A DNA stretch of 46,102 bases from an uncultured Olsenella sp. (GCA_949291295.1 CASEVE010000024.1:1-46102), one strand, 5' to 3'; counted from the stretch's first letter, positions 8,184 to 16,139 are shown. The notes: generated from the letters alone by a model not told the origin. Numbers and translations are program-made.

Positions 8184-8229
8184 TGGGACAAGTGCTCGTA
8201 GCGACGCCCGCCCCGCCGGCCATCAATTC

Positions 8230-8880
8230 CTACGCCTCCATGATCCAGGTCTTGCCAAAGTCGTCGGTGACGCGGAAGATGTCGCTCACAAGAGGACAGG
8301 CGTGCGTGCGCACCACGCGCGCGGGGTTGCCCACAACGGTGGTATTGGGCGGCACGTCGTCCACGACAACCGATCCAGCTCCGACGTAGGCGCCGTCGCC
8401 CACGGTAATGGCACCAAGGACGATGGACCCGGCACCGATCATGACGCCGTTTCCCAGGGTGGGGTGGCGCTTGCCGCCGTGCTTTCCCGTCATGCCGAGC
8501 GTGGCGCCCTGGTACATGAGGCAGTCGTCGCCGATGATGGCCGTGCCACCGATCACCACGCCAGCTCCATGGTCGATGGTGAAGCGTCGGCCGATTCTCG
8601 CGGCGGGGTGAATCTCCGCGCCGTACTTGATACGAGAGCGCATGGCGAGCCAGAGCGCGAGGCTGCGGTGCCCGTGCTCGTAGAGCCAGTGCTGTCGGCG
8701 ATACGCTCGCACGATCTTAAAGCCCACCGAGAAGCGCGTAATGTCAGAGACGGAGTCGGCCGAGGGGTCGCGCTCAAAGGCGGCCTGGGCGTCCTCGCGG
8801 ATGAGGTCGCGCAGGGCGGGCGCGTCCTTTTTGTCGTGACGGGCGCGGACGGCGGCGCGCGTTGCGGCTGCGGCCTCCAT
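8230..8880 (-). CDS. cysE: Serine O-acetyltransferase
   Basis: Transfers acetyl from acetyl-CoA to L-serine, giving O-acetylserine for cysteine synthesis. The 216 residues form an N-terminal helical part, then a left-handed beta helix of hexapeptide repeats from about 92 (IHPAARIG, IDHGAGVVIG, ATLG, VMIGAGSIVLG, AYVGAGSVV). The conserved HG pair is in IDHGAG. The ATG at 8880 overlaps the TGA of cysK by one base (TGATG), so I chose it over an upstream start inside cysK. The product and CysK form the classical cysteine synthase pair. The gene is the second of the operon and ends just before the family F array. Confidence 0.93.
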   Translation of the reverse strand: MEAAAATRAAVRARHDKKDAPALRDLIREDAQAAFERDPSADSVSDITRFSVGFKIVRAYRRQHWLYEHGHRSLALWLAMRSRIKYGAEIHPAARIGRRFTIDHGAGVVIGGTAIIGDDCLMYQGATLGMTGKHGGKRHPTLGNGVMIGAGSIVLGAITVGDGAYVGAGSVVVDDVPPNTTVVGNPARVVRTHACPLVSDIFRVTDDFGKTWIMEA

Positions 8881-9797
8881 CACGACTCCATTGAGAGGTA
8901 GCGCTCGCCGGTGTCGGGGAGCACGGTGACGATAGTCTTTCCAGCTAGCTCGGGGCGCTGTGCGAGCGCGCATGCAGCCACCACGGCGGCGCCCGACGAG
9001 ATACCAACGAGAAGCCCAAGCTCACGTCCCAGGCGACGCTTCATGGCAACGGCGTCCTGAGAGGTTACGGGCACGATCTCGTCCACAAGGGAGCGGTCGA
9101 AGTTTCCCGGCACAAAGTTGGCGCCAATGCCTTGGATGGCGTGCGGACCTGCGACGCCTCCTGCAAGTACCTGCGACTCGGCGGGCTCCACGGCCACGGC
9201 GAGAAGCGCGGGGTTCTTTTCCTTGAGGTAGCGAGCGGACCCACAGAGGGTGCCTCCTGTGCCCACGCCCGCCACGAGCGCGTCGACGGTGCCTTCGGTG
9301 TCTGCCCAAATCTCGGGGCCAGTGGTCTCGTAGTGCGCCTGGGGGTTGGCGGGGTTGTCAAACTGCCCGGCGATGATGGAGTTGGGCGTTGTGGCGGCCA
9401 ACTCCTCGGCGCGCGAGACGGCGCCTGCCATGCCGTCGGAGCCTGGTGTGAGCTCAATCAGGGCTCCGTAGGCGGCGGCGAGGGCACGGCGCTCGACACT
9501 CATGGTATCAGGCATGGTGAGGATGAGCTGGTAACCACGTGCGGCGGCAATCATGGCCAGGCCAACTCCGGTGTTGCCGCTTGTGGGCTCGATGATGGTG
9601 CCGCCGGGGGAGAGGCGACCCTCGCGCTCGGCCGCGTCCACCATGGCGCGCGCGACGCGGTCCTTGGCGGAACCACCCGGGTTCATGGACTCAAGTTTTC
9701 CCAGCACACGTGTAGCACAGCAGCCATCGAGAAGGGCGGTGAGGTCCACGAGCGGGGTGGAGCCGATAAGTGCCTCGACGGTGCGCGCAACGTGCAT
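8880..9797 (-). CDS. cysK: Cysteine synthase A
   Basis: PLP enzyme that makes cysteine from O-acetylserine and sulfide. The 305 residues carry the PLP lysine motif NPGGSAKDR (Lys45), the substrate loop EPTSGNTGVGLA (about 71-82), and GVGTGGT for the phosphate cup near 178. The start ATG at 9797 follows AAGGAGG; a longer frame from 9824 lacks such a site. First gene of the cysK-cysE operon. No regulatory element for sulfur control is recognisable upstream; the nearest feature is the family D palindrome about 100 bases away. Confidence 0.95.
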   Translation of the reverse strand: MHVARTVEALIGSTPLVDLTALLDGCCATRVLGKLESMNPGGSAKDRVARAMVDAAEREGRLSPGGTIIEPTSGNTGVGLAMIAAARGYQLILTMPDTMSVERRALAAAYGALIELTPGSDGMAGAVSRAEELAATTPNSIIAGQFDNPANPQAHYETTGPEIWADTEGTVDALVAGVGTGGTLCGSARYLKEKNPALLAVAVEPAESQVLAGGVAGPHAIQGIGANFVPGNFDRSLVDEIVPVTSQDAVAMKRRLGRELGLLVGISSGAAVVAACALAQRPELAGKTIVTVLPDTGERYLSMES

Positions 9798-9893
9798 GAT
9801 GCCTCCTTCGCTTGGGGTCCCCACAGCGTGGCACCGATAAACCCACCATGCAAGTAGGAATTACGCTTCCGAAACAATGGACCGTTGGCGGGG

Positions 9894-10034
9894 GTGGTGA
9901 CAAAGGTGACAGGGTAGTTTGTCAGGTTTTTGACAAAGGTGACAGGGTAGTTTGTCAGGTTTTTTTGTATGGCTATACCAGTCGAGACAACTCAGAAAAA
10001 CCTGACAAACTACCCTGTCACCTTTGTCACCACC
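9894..10034. repeat. Family D palindrome, copy 1
   Basis: The left side holds two tandem copies of GACAAAGGTGACAGGGTAGT followed by TTGTCAGGTTTT (starting 9898 and 9932). The right side holds one inverted copy (9996-10034). The central segment (about 9967-9995) is similar, as reverse complement, to the centre of copy 2 at 10515-10635. Thus the whole element, not only the arms, is repeated, in the opposite orientation. It lies just past the end of the peptidyl-tRNA hydrolase gene and could terminate it. Confidence 0.88.
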
Positions 10035-10045
10035 TACTAAGCGGA

Positions 10046-10480
10046 TTAGTACAGAGGCAGGTTGCCGGTGAGGGGGTCGATCTTCTCGGCGGGAAGCGGT
10101 TCGAAGGCGAGGCAGGTGTAGGTGGGCTCGCCGTGGAACTCGGTGTGGCCCGCGTCTCGGATGAGCGCAACCGCAAAGCCGAGCTCGCGGCCGCGGGCGG
10201 CAAGGTCGAGTAGCTCCTCTTCGGAGTCCACGTAGACGCAGACCTTGGCCACGCCCGCATCGAACCAGTCCGTGAGAGGAGAGGTGTCGTCCTCGTCGTG
10301 ATAGAGCCAGGCCCAGCCGTCTGTGGCCTGGAGGTCGGCTGCGCGGCCCTCGCGCACAAGGGCCATGAGGACGGCCTCGACGCATGCGTGGCCGGCCTGC
10401 GCGGCGATCTTGCCCTTGCGCATCTTGAGGTCGCGTCGCATGACGATCATCTGCTTTGCGAGGTAACTGCTGGAAGCCAT
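10046..10480 (-). CDS. pth2: Archaeal/eukaryotic-type peptidyl-tRNA hydrolase (Pth2)
   Basis: A 144-residue Pth2-family protein that should release peptides from prematurely dissociated peptidyl-tRNA. Diagnostic segments are MRRDLKMRKGKIAAQAGHA (about 14-32) with the conserved KGK-AAQ-H core, and IRDAGHTEFHGEPTYTCLAF with ID-LTG-LPLY at the end. This fold is unrelated to bacterial Pth (PF01195) and is typical of archaea and eukaryotes, with scattered actinobacterial cases. The ATG at 10480 has GGAG upstream. The gene is alone, bracketed by two family D palindromes in opposite orientations. Whether the genome also has a bacterial Pth cannot be seen here. Confidence 0.88.
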   Translation of the reverse strand: MASSSYLAKQMIVMRRDLKMRKGKIAAQAGHACVEAVLMALVREGRAADLQATDGWAWLYHDEDDTSPLTDWFDAGVAKVCVYVDSEEELLDLAARGRELGFAVALIRDAGHTEFHGEPTYTCLAFEPLPAEKIDPLTGNLPLY

Positions 10481-10514
10481 GGCACTCCAATCTGTGATGA
10501 TGACGGGGGCGGCA

Positions 10515-10635
10515 GGGTGATGACAAAGGTGACAGGGTAGTTTGTCAGGTTTTTAGTGAGTCGTCTCGATCAGCATAACCATGCAAAAACCTGACAAACT
10601 ACCCTGTCACCTTTGTCAACCTTTGTCATCACCCC
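10515..10635. repeat. Family D palindrome, copy 2
   Basis: Left arm 10515-10554 and right arm from 10585. The right arm carries a short internal duplication of ACCTTTGTCA near its end (10609-10628). The arms equal those at 9894-10034; the centre (GTCGTCTCGATCAGCATAACC) matches the reverse complement of that copy's centre imperfectly. It separates the CDF transporter gene (reads leftward and ends at 10639) from pth2. Confidence 0.88.
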
Positions 10636-10638
10636 GTA

Positions 10639-11817
10639 TCATTGGCGGGAAGAGACGTAGGAGTCGTCGATCGTAATCTTGCATATGGCGCGCGGGTAGC
10701 GCTCACGCACGAGCTCGGAGATGCGCCCGCGCAGCTCTGCCGCGGAGAGCGCAAAGTCTGCGGGCATCACGCAGTCAAAGATGACGTTGGTGTGTGTGGG
10801 CCCGGGCACACAGCGCAGGTCGTGGATCGAGAGCGCCGGGTCGATCCCCTTCACGGTAAGATCGATCCAGTGACGCATGTCGCGCACCTGCGGGTCGTTG
10901 GTGACAATGGGGTCGTAGTGCAGCGTCATCACCAGGCCCTCCTCGGTCTTGAAGTCCTGCTCGATGTTGTCGAGAAGATCGTGCTGCTCAAGCGGGTTGC
11001 CCTCCGCCGCCATCTCCACGTGGGCGCTCGCAAACTGTCGCCCGGGACCGTAGTCGTGAACCATGAGGTCGTGCGTCCCCAGCACGCCGGGGTAGCTCAT
11101 GATCTTGTTCCGGATGTGCTCCACGTAAGCAGGGTCGGGTACCTTGCCCAGAAGCGGGCTCACAGCCTCGCGCACAAGCTCGATGCCGCTCCAGCAGATA
11201 AAGCCGCCCACGGCAAGACCCGCCCAACCGTCGAGGTCAAAGCCCGAGAGCTGGGACACCACCGCGGAGGCAAGGACGGCCGCCGTTGCCACAACGTCGT
11301 TTCTCGAGTCCACGGCTGTGGCCTCCAGGGTTTCGGAGGAGATGGCCCTACCAAGCCGCCGGTTGAAGGCGGCCATCCAGAGCTTCACGAGCATGGACCC
11401 CACAAGAACCACCACAACCGCCGGGCCAAACTCGGTGGGCTCGGGGTGGAGGATCTTCTCGGCGGAGGAGCCCAGCAGGTTGAGGCCAATGGCGCACACC
11501 AGAACGGCCACCACAAGGCCGGCCAGGTACTCGTAGCGCCCGTGGCCGTAGGGGTGCTCCTCGTCCGCCGGCCGGCTCGCAAGCTTAAAGCCCAGCAGGC
11601 TCACCACGTTGCTCGAGGCGTCGGAGAGGTTGTTCACGGCGTCGGCCACAATCGAGACCGAGCCGGCGAGAAGGCCCACCGCGCCCTTGCCCAGGCAGAG
11701 CGCGACGTTGCACACAATGCAGGTGACGCTCGCCACCAGGCCGTAACGCGTGCGGACCGCGGGGTCTCCCACGTTGTCCGCATGTGGCACAAACGTCCGC
11801 ACGATCCAGTTTGTCAT
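10639..11817 (-). CDS. CDF cation exporter, probably manganese type
   Basis: Cation diffusion facilitator of 392 residues with six predicted membrane segments followed by a long cytoplasmic domain. In the second helix the metal site reads N-N-L-S-D (VADAVNNLSDASS), and in the fifth D-S-R-N-D (EATAVDSRNDVVAT). Zinc exporters usually have D/H-x-x-x-D here; N-D plus D-D is the pattern described for MntE-type manganese exporters, so manganese is the inferred substrate. HPYGHGRYEY between helices is the usual family segment. The cytoplasmic part extends about 90 residues past the normal CDF tail with a second CDF-like ferredoxin fold. The ATG at 11817 was preferred over 11871 because the extra residues lack similarity to the family. 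Confidence 0.88.
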   Translation of the reverse strand: MTNWIVRTFVPHADNVGDPAVRTRYGLVASVTCIVCNVALCLGKGAVGLLAGSVSIVADAVNNLSDASSNVVSLLGFKLASRPADEEHPYGHGRYEYLAGLVVAVLVCAIGLNLLGSSAEKILHPEPTEFGPAVVVVLVGSMLVKLWMAAFNRRLGRAISSETLEATAVDSRNDVVATAAVLASAVVSQLSGFDLDGWAGLAVGGFICWSGIELVREAVSPLLGKVPDPAYVEHIRNKIMSYPGVLGTHDLMVHDYGPGRQFASAHVEMAAEGNPLEQHDLLDNIEQDFKTEEGLVMTLHYDPIVTNDPQVRDMRHWIDLTVKGIDPALSIHDLRCVPGPTHTNVIFDCVMPADFALSAAELRGRISELVRERYPRAICKITIDDSYVSSRQ

Positions 11818-11910
11818 GAAGCAGGCCCCCTCACGTTGCGAGGGAAAGTATACCCCGAGCCCACGAGGCAAAACGGGGACGAAGGGGCCCTCTGACCTAA
11901 ACCATTTGAT

Positions 11911-13026
11911 CTATTTGATGAGCCGCAAAAGCGGAACCCTTACGGCCCGGTCGACCACGAGCACGCAGGCGAGAAACACGAGGCTCGCCGCAACTCCCGC
12001 GGCAAGAAGGGCGGCGTCCCCGTAGGCTCCCGCCGCCGCGCAGAGCTCGTTTGCCACGGGGTGCCAGAGCTGGCTGAACATCGACTGGGCAACGTAGAAG
12101 CCGAGAATCGAGCCGGTGAGCTCGCAGGCGATGCGCGCCGCCCGCCCGGGCTTTTCCTCGCGCGCCTGCGCGGCAACGCCGAGGGAGGCCACGGCCAGCG
12201 CAAACGAGACCAGAGACGTTGACTTGAACGAGAGCGCCTCGAGCAGCGCCAGGTTGGCCGTGATGCCCGCCGCGCCCTCCGTGACAAGTGCCACCGCAAT
12301 GCATCCGCCGAGAAGCCGTCCCGGGTGGGAGAGCGGGCGCTCGGCCAGTGCCCCGCCCGCGAGAAACGCCACGAGGTAGCTCACTGCGCTCATGAGCTTT
12401 CGCCACTCAAGGAGACCGCGCGCCTCGTCTCCGGGCGAGACGAAGGCGATGTAGGCGTTGACGACAAAGACAATCGCCACGAGCGCCCCCACGATGACGT
12501 GCGGCCGGCGGACGCGTGTCCACACCCAGCCCATAATCGGGGTGGCAACTACCACGGCGAGGTAGACCCAGATGAACTGCAGCCCTCCGACGAGCCAGCC
12601 CGTCTGCGTGGGCGAGACGCTTGGGATGGGCGTGACCCACGTGCTCACGGCAAGCGCGACCACCGCGTAGAAGAGGACGGTCGCAAGGATGGGGAGCGCC
12701 CGCCGCAGGGTACTTCTCGCCTGGTTGCGCCAGTAGGAGGTTTGGTTGGAGGCTGCTGTCTCGGCCCCTGTCACCGCCGCTGCCGCCTGGGCCGCGCGGG
12801 GGATGAGGAAGTAGCCGGAGATGAGGAAGAACACGTGGTTGCCGTAGGCTCCGAGCAGGCTGATGAGGCCAAGGGCGACAAGCGCGAGGGGACTTGCTGG
12901 CCACGCGCCGCTGGTGGCGGCGTCAAACCACGGCTGGAAGGTGTGGAAGACGGCAATGCCGGCAATGGCGATCAGGCGCAGCGCCTCGATGCGCGGGTTG
13001 CGTCGAAGCGCTCTTTTCTCGCCCAT
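11911..13026 (-). CDS. Acyltransferase family 3 membrane protein
   Basis: A 371-residue polytopic membrane protein of the acyltransferase 3 family (OafA/WecH type), which moves acetyl or other acyl groups onto exported sugars or cell-wall polymers. The first helix contains the family signature RLIAIAGIAVFHTF with the catalytic His at about 28; NHVFFLISGYFLIPR at about 63-77 is the second signature. About ten hydrophobic segments follow. The ATG at 13026 has AGGAGG-type spacing (GGAGGAACCC). It is probably transcribed on its own: downstream the CDF gene starts after a gap of 90 bases. Confidence 0.85.
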   Translation of the reverse strand: MGEKRALRRNPRIEALRLIAIAGIAVFHTFQPWFDAATSGAWPASPLALVALGLISLLGAYGNHVFFLISGYFLIPRAAQAAAAVTGAETAASNQTSYWRNQARSTLRRALPILATVLFYAVVALAVSTWVTPIPSVSPTQTGWLVGGLQFIWVYLAVVVATPIMGWVWTRVRRPHVIVGALVAIVFVVNAYIAFVSPGDEARGLLEWRKLMSAVSYLVAFLAGGALAERPLSHPGRLLGGCIAVALVTEGAAGITANLALLEALSFKSTSLVSFALAVASLGVAAQAREEKPGRAARIACELTGSILGFYVAQSMFSQLWHPVANELCAAAGAYGDAALLAAGVAASLVFLACVLVVDRAVRVPLLRLIK

Positions 13027-13229
13027 GGGTTCCTCCTTGCCGCCTGTCCTCCCAGTATATGCCGTTCGCGAATCTTACACGAATCTGCCACGAGAGGTCC
13101 CTTCTGTGCCAGCGCAGGTAGAGGACCCCGTTTTTGCCCCATGAGGCTAACGGGGCCGCGCTTGGGGCGTTGTGTTGGGTGGGCGGCGCTGCTTGGGTTG
13201 TGGCGTGGGCATCGTCGTTAGGAGGGTTT

Positions 13230-13697
13230 ATGGAGGGCTTTTGCTGTGTGGTGCTTGTCGGCGCGCTTCTTGTTGCGAGCGTAAGCGACCTGCGGAGCCG
13301 CCTTGTGCCCAACGGGTGCGCCGCGGCGATTCTGGCGTCCGGGCTGGCCGCCTCTTTTCTGGAGGGTTGCCTGACGCGGGCGCTTGTGGGCGTTGCTGTG
13401 GTGGCGCTCATCATGGCGGGGGCGGCGGTGGCCTTTGGGCGCGCCCGGGGGCGTCCCGGCGTGGGCGGCGGGGACGTCAAGCTGCTCGCGGCGCTCGCGG
13501 CATGGACAGGTCCGCTCGGGGGCCTTATTACCGCTGCGCTTTCGTGCCTGCTGGGGCTTGTCGGGTGGGTGGCAGCGGCGCTCATCTGGAGGTTGAAAGG
13601 GAGCTCGGGGCAGCTTTCCCACGCCATTCCCCTGGCGCCGGCGATCGCGCTCGCGGCTCTTATCGTAGCGTTCGCCGAGTGGGCCACCCCACTCTGA
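13230..13697 (+). CDS. Small A24 prepilin peptidase (TadV/CpaA type)
   Basis: An integral-membrane aspartic peptidase that trims prepilins. The 155-residue form lacks the N-terminal methylase domain, as in TadV/CpaA enzymes of Flp pili. The catalytic Asp residues are in SDLRSRLVPN (about 20-29) and the GxGD-type motif GGGDVKLLAA (about 76-85). ATG at 13230 follows AGGAGGG; a longer frame begins at 13134 but has no ribosome site. No pilin or tad genes are in the window, so its substrate must be elsewhere or absent. Confidence 0.85.
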   Translation: MEGFCCVVLVGALLVASVSDLRSRLVPNGCAAAILASGLAASFLEGCLTRALVGVAVVALIMAGAAVAFGRARGRPGVGGGDVKLLAALAAWTGPLGGLITAALSCLLGLVGWVAAALIWRLKGSSGQLSHAIPLAPAIALAALIVAFAEWATPL

Positions 13698-13772
13698 CCC
13701 TTTGTGTCAAAGCCGTTACCGTCTGCGACTTTGTGGGAGTCCATCCACCGCTTGGGTGGTTATAACTAGAAT

Positions 13773-13815
13773 GGTCGCATGTCGGATCCCCAGCACCTGG
13801 CGTGCGACCTTTTTT
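13773..13815 (+). terminator. Hairpin plus T-run, possible leader attenuator
   Basis: Stem GGTCGCA (13773-13779) pairs with TGCGACC (13803-13809), with an inner CCAG/CTGG dyad, and is followed by six T residues. A TATAAC box lies at 13761-13766, only a few bases upstream, so a transcript could start right at the foot of the hairpin. It may be a terminator for the peptidase gene, a very short RNA, or an attenuator of the HAD gene that begins 120 bases later. No good -35 was found. Confidence 0.5.
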
Positions 13816-13936
13816 GGGCGCGGCGGCCCCCGACCGCCGTGCCTGTTTCCCTCAAGCGTGTCGCGTGCGGGCGTTCGACATGGGGCGCGCGAATCTCGCG
13901 CACGTCTGCACGCGGCACGCTTTGAAGGGACCTCTT

Positions 13937-14773
13937 GTGATTAAGCTCGTACTCTCGGATCTCGACGCCACGCTCATCTGGACGCCCGAGCACGTTGTTA
14001 CGCCGTTTGCGCTGGAGGCGATTCATGCGGCGCAGGCGGCGGGCGTTCACTTTGTGCCCTGCACGGGGCGCATCTACCGCGACCTCCCGCGGATGTTTGC
14101 CGGCGATGAGGCGGCGTGCGCCACGGCGGTAACGAGCAACGGCCAGCTGGTCTATCTCGACGGCGAGCTCGTGGAGAAGGTGCCCATTGCGCACGAGGCG
14201 CTCGTGGCGGTTGTGGGCGAGCTGCAAAACGTTGACGACGCCTATCTCGTGGTTGAATACGGTGGCGAGAAGGTCGCCGTGGCGGCGGAGCTTGACTACG
14301 TGCGTGCCCACCCCGACAACTTCTGGCTGGTTGAAACCGCCGTGGCAGAGGTGCCGGAGGAGCCGTGCTACAAGGCCAACGTGCGCGTGGTTGGGAGCTT
14401 CGAGCGCTGTCAGGAGGTTGCGGCGTCGCTTGCGGGGGCCCTCTCGGAGCTTGACTTTGTGTGCCCCATGCCGGGGACGCCGCACATTGACATTACGCCC
14501 CACGGCTTTGGCAAGGACCATGGAGGCGACTTTCTCATGGAGCGCCTGGGGCTTACGCCCGACGAGGTCTGCTGCTTTGGAGATGCCGAGAACGACCTCG
14601 CGGTGCTGCGCCACTACCCGCACTCCGTTGCGGTGGCAAACGCCGTGCCGGCGGTGAAGGAGTGCGCGCGCTGGCACATTGGGCCTGCGGACGAGGAGTC
14701 GGTTGCCCATGCGCTTCTCGATATAGCCGAGGCCACGGCGGCGGGGCGCATGCCGTCGTTTATGGAGGCGTAG
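13937..14773 (+). CDS. HAD-IIB family hydrolase
   Basis: A 278-residue HAD phosphatase of the Cof type. The nucleophile motif reads SDLDATLI (Asp8, Asp10), with Ala where Gly is usual. Motif II Thr/Gly is in PCTGRIYRD near 38-46, a Lys is in GFGKDHGGDF near 193, and motif IV is GDAENDLAVL near 215-224. The start is GTG at 13937, with GAAGGGA six bases upstream; a longer frame from 13802 crosses the hairpin above and was rejected. Substrate unknown. It is followed by the large inverted array. Confidence 0.85.
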   Translation: MIKLVLSDLDATLIWTPEHVVTPFALEAIHAAQAAGVHFVPCTGRIYRDLPRMFAGDEAACATAVTSNGQLVYLDGELVEKVPIAHEALVAVVGELQNVDDAYLVVEYGGEKVAVAAELDYVRAHPDNFWLVETAVAEVPEEPCYKANVRVVGSFERCQEVAASLAGALSELDFVCPMPGTPHIDITPHGFGKDHGGDFLMERLGLTPDEVCCFGDAENDLAVLRHYPHSVAVANAVPAVKECARWHIGPADEESVAHALLDIAEATAAGRMPSFMEA

Positions 14774-14807
14774 CTTAGCGCTGGGGTCGGTTGCAGTTTG
14801 GAGCGGC

Positions 14808-15304
14808 GCCGAGGAATGGTGGCGGGTGTACCGGTTGGGTCTGTGCGACGCCGAGAAACGCCGGCAGGTGTACCGGTTGGGCTGTATGACGCCGAGAAAC
14901 GCCGACGAGTGTACCGATCGGGTTGGACTTATGCCGAGAAACGCCGGCGGGTGTACCGGCTGGGCTGGGCTTATGCCGAGAAAAACCAGCGGGTGTACCA
15001 CAACGTCCAGCGATGCGCCGAGGAATCTCGTCGAGTGTACCCGTTGGCGCCGAGAAATACGGCTTGCTGTACCGTGATGGCACGGTTCACGGCCGGTTAG
15101 GGCATCCACTGCGGTACATCCGCCGGCTTTTCTCGGCGTGTCATTGTGTGCGTCGGTACACCCGTTGGATTTTCTCGGCAAAGGGCCGGACCACTTGGTA
15201 CAGCTGCCGGCGTTTCTCGGCGTCTCATAACCCCGGCTGATACAGCGGCTGAGATTCCTCGGCACAAGCCGGCTCGGCCGGTACGGCGGCAGGTGTTTCT
15301 TGGC
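14808..15304. repeat. Family G 42-bp array with orientation switch
   Basis: Seven forward units begin with GCCGAG at 14808, 14850, 14891, 14933, 14975, 15017 and 15049. The period is 42 bases except the last, 32. Five inverted units end with CTCGGC (or CTTGGC) at 15137, 15179, 15221, 15263 and 15304, again 41-42 bases apart. The unit core is GCCGAGAAA, about seven GC-rich bases, then GGTGTACCGG. Forward and inverted halves could pair as one very long imperfect hairpin. The 559-base gap between the HAD gene and the TetR gene contains no credible gene; open frames across it arise because 42 is a multiple of three. Confidence 0.88.
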
Positions 15305-15332
15305 GCGTGGTGCGTTCTGGCGGCGGCGCGGG

Positions 15333-15977
15333 CTACGGGCGAGCGTAGTGCGTAAGGCACATGCCAATGAAGTCGCTCATTTCAAGGCGGAAGTCTATGG
15401 CGGGCCGCTCGATGCCAATGACCTCGAGCGCCTCAGCGACGAGCGGGTTTTTCCAGCAGGTGCTCACCAGGCCGACGGCGTGATAGTAGATAGCCAGAAG
15501 CAGGGGCTCCACGCGCTCGGGCGCGATGTCGACAATCTGCGGCAGGCGCTCGCGCATGGTGGCCACGCAGTCGTAGTAGCTGCGCTTGAACTCCGCGAGG
15601 CGCTCCACGCCCACGTTTGTCTCGATGATGGTGGAAAGTAGGTCTCCCAGGCGGAAGTACTCCTGGTGTGCGTTGGCAATGCCGGCCCACACCTCGGCGA
15701 TGGTGGCGGGGGAGAGCCCGCAACCCTCGGGCAGCGCGGCGAGAAGCGCGTCAAAGTACGCTCGGCACTCGTCTGCGGCCAGCAGCAGGAAGACCTCCTC
15801 CTTGGTGCTCACGTACTTGTAGAGGTTGGCTCGCGACCAGCCGAGCTCGTCGGCGATGGTGGTGAGCGTGATCTCGTGGTAGGGGCGCTCGGCAAACTGC
15901 CTGCGTACGGCGCCCTTGATCTCGCTGAGACGCTGCTCCTTCTGCTCGGCGCTGCGCGCCCTGATGAAATCGGCCAT
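15333..15977 (-). CDS. TetR family transcriptional regulator
   Basis: A 214-residue repressor-type protein. The N-terminal helix-turn-helix spans about 15-62 (ITLTTIADELGWSRANLYKYVSTKEEVF), with the typical Y-K-Y-V-x-T-K-E. The C-terminal ligand domain is helical and unclassified. It is divergent from the flavodoxin operon that begins 160 bases away, so that operon is a natural target. A likely operator (15992-16010) lies just upstream of its own start. The gene ends 30 bases from the family G array. Confidence 0.9.
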   Translation of the reverse strand: MADFIRARSAEQKEQRLSEIKGAVRRQFAERPYHEITLTTIADELGWSRANLYKYVSTKEEVFLLLAADECRAYFDALLAALPEGCGLSPATIAEVWAGIANAHQEYFRLGDLLSTIIETNVGVERLAEFKRSYYDCVATMRERLPQIVDIAPERVEPLLLAIYYHAVGLVSTCWKNPLVAEALEVIGIERPAIDFRLEMSDFIGMCLTHYARP

Positions 15978-15991
15978 GAGTCCTCCAAAAC

Positions 15992-16010
15992 GTGTACGAG
16001 GAAAGTATAC
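15992..16010. promoter_or_regulatory. Putative TetR operator
   Basis: Imperfect inverted repeat GTGTAC-N7-GTATAC, 15 to 33 bases upstream of the TetR start codon and in the TetR/flavodoxin intergenic region. Position and dyad symmetry fit autoregulation by the TetR protein. The half-site GTGTAC also occurs in most forward units of the family G array next to the other end of the gene. Confidence 0.4.
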
Positions 16011-16084
16011 CGCAGCTTATCGAGAAAATAGAAAAAACGGCGTCACTTAACCATTTACAAAATACGTAACGTCACGTAACCTAA

Positions 16085-16115
16085 ATGATACGAAGGGACA
16101 GTCCCTTCGTATCAT
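16085..16115. repeat. Family A palindrome, copy 1
   Basis: Perfect 31-bp palindrome: ATGATACGAAGGGAC, centre A, then its reverse complement, followed by TTTT. It ends 25 bases before the ATG of the first flavodoxin and 11 bases before its AAGGAGG. Because it stands in the intergenic region of the TetR and flavodoxin genes, it is unlikely to be an ordinary terminator for an upstream gene here. Confidence 0.92.
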
Positions 16116-16139
16116 TTTTGGATGCCAAGGAGGCACATC

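Noticed and set aside
14808..15304. CRISPR array
   Set aside because: Units are not identical repeats with unique spacers of constant size, and orientation flips. No cas gene is near.
13766..15367. A 533-codon frame with a 14-residue repeat over the 42-bp array
   Set aside because: The repeat follows from a 42-base period. Both strands are open, some units have 41 or 32 bases, and the frame runs antisense to the HAD gene.
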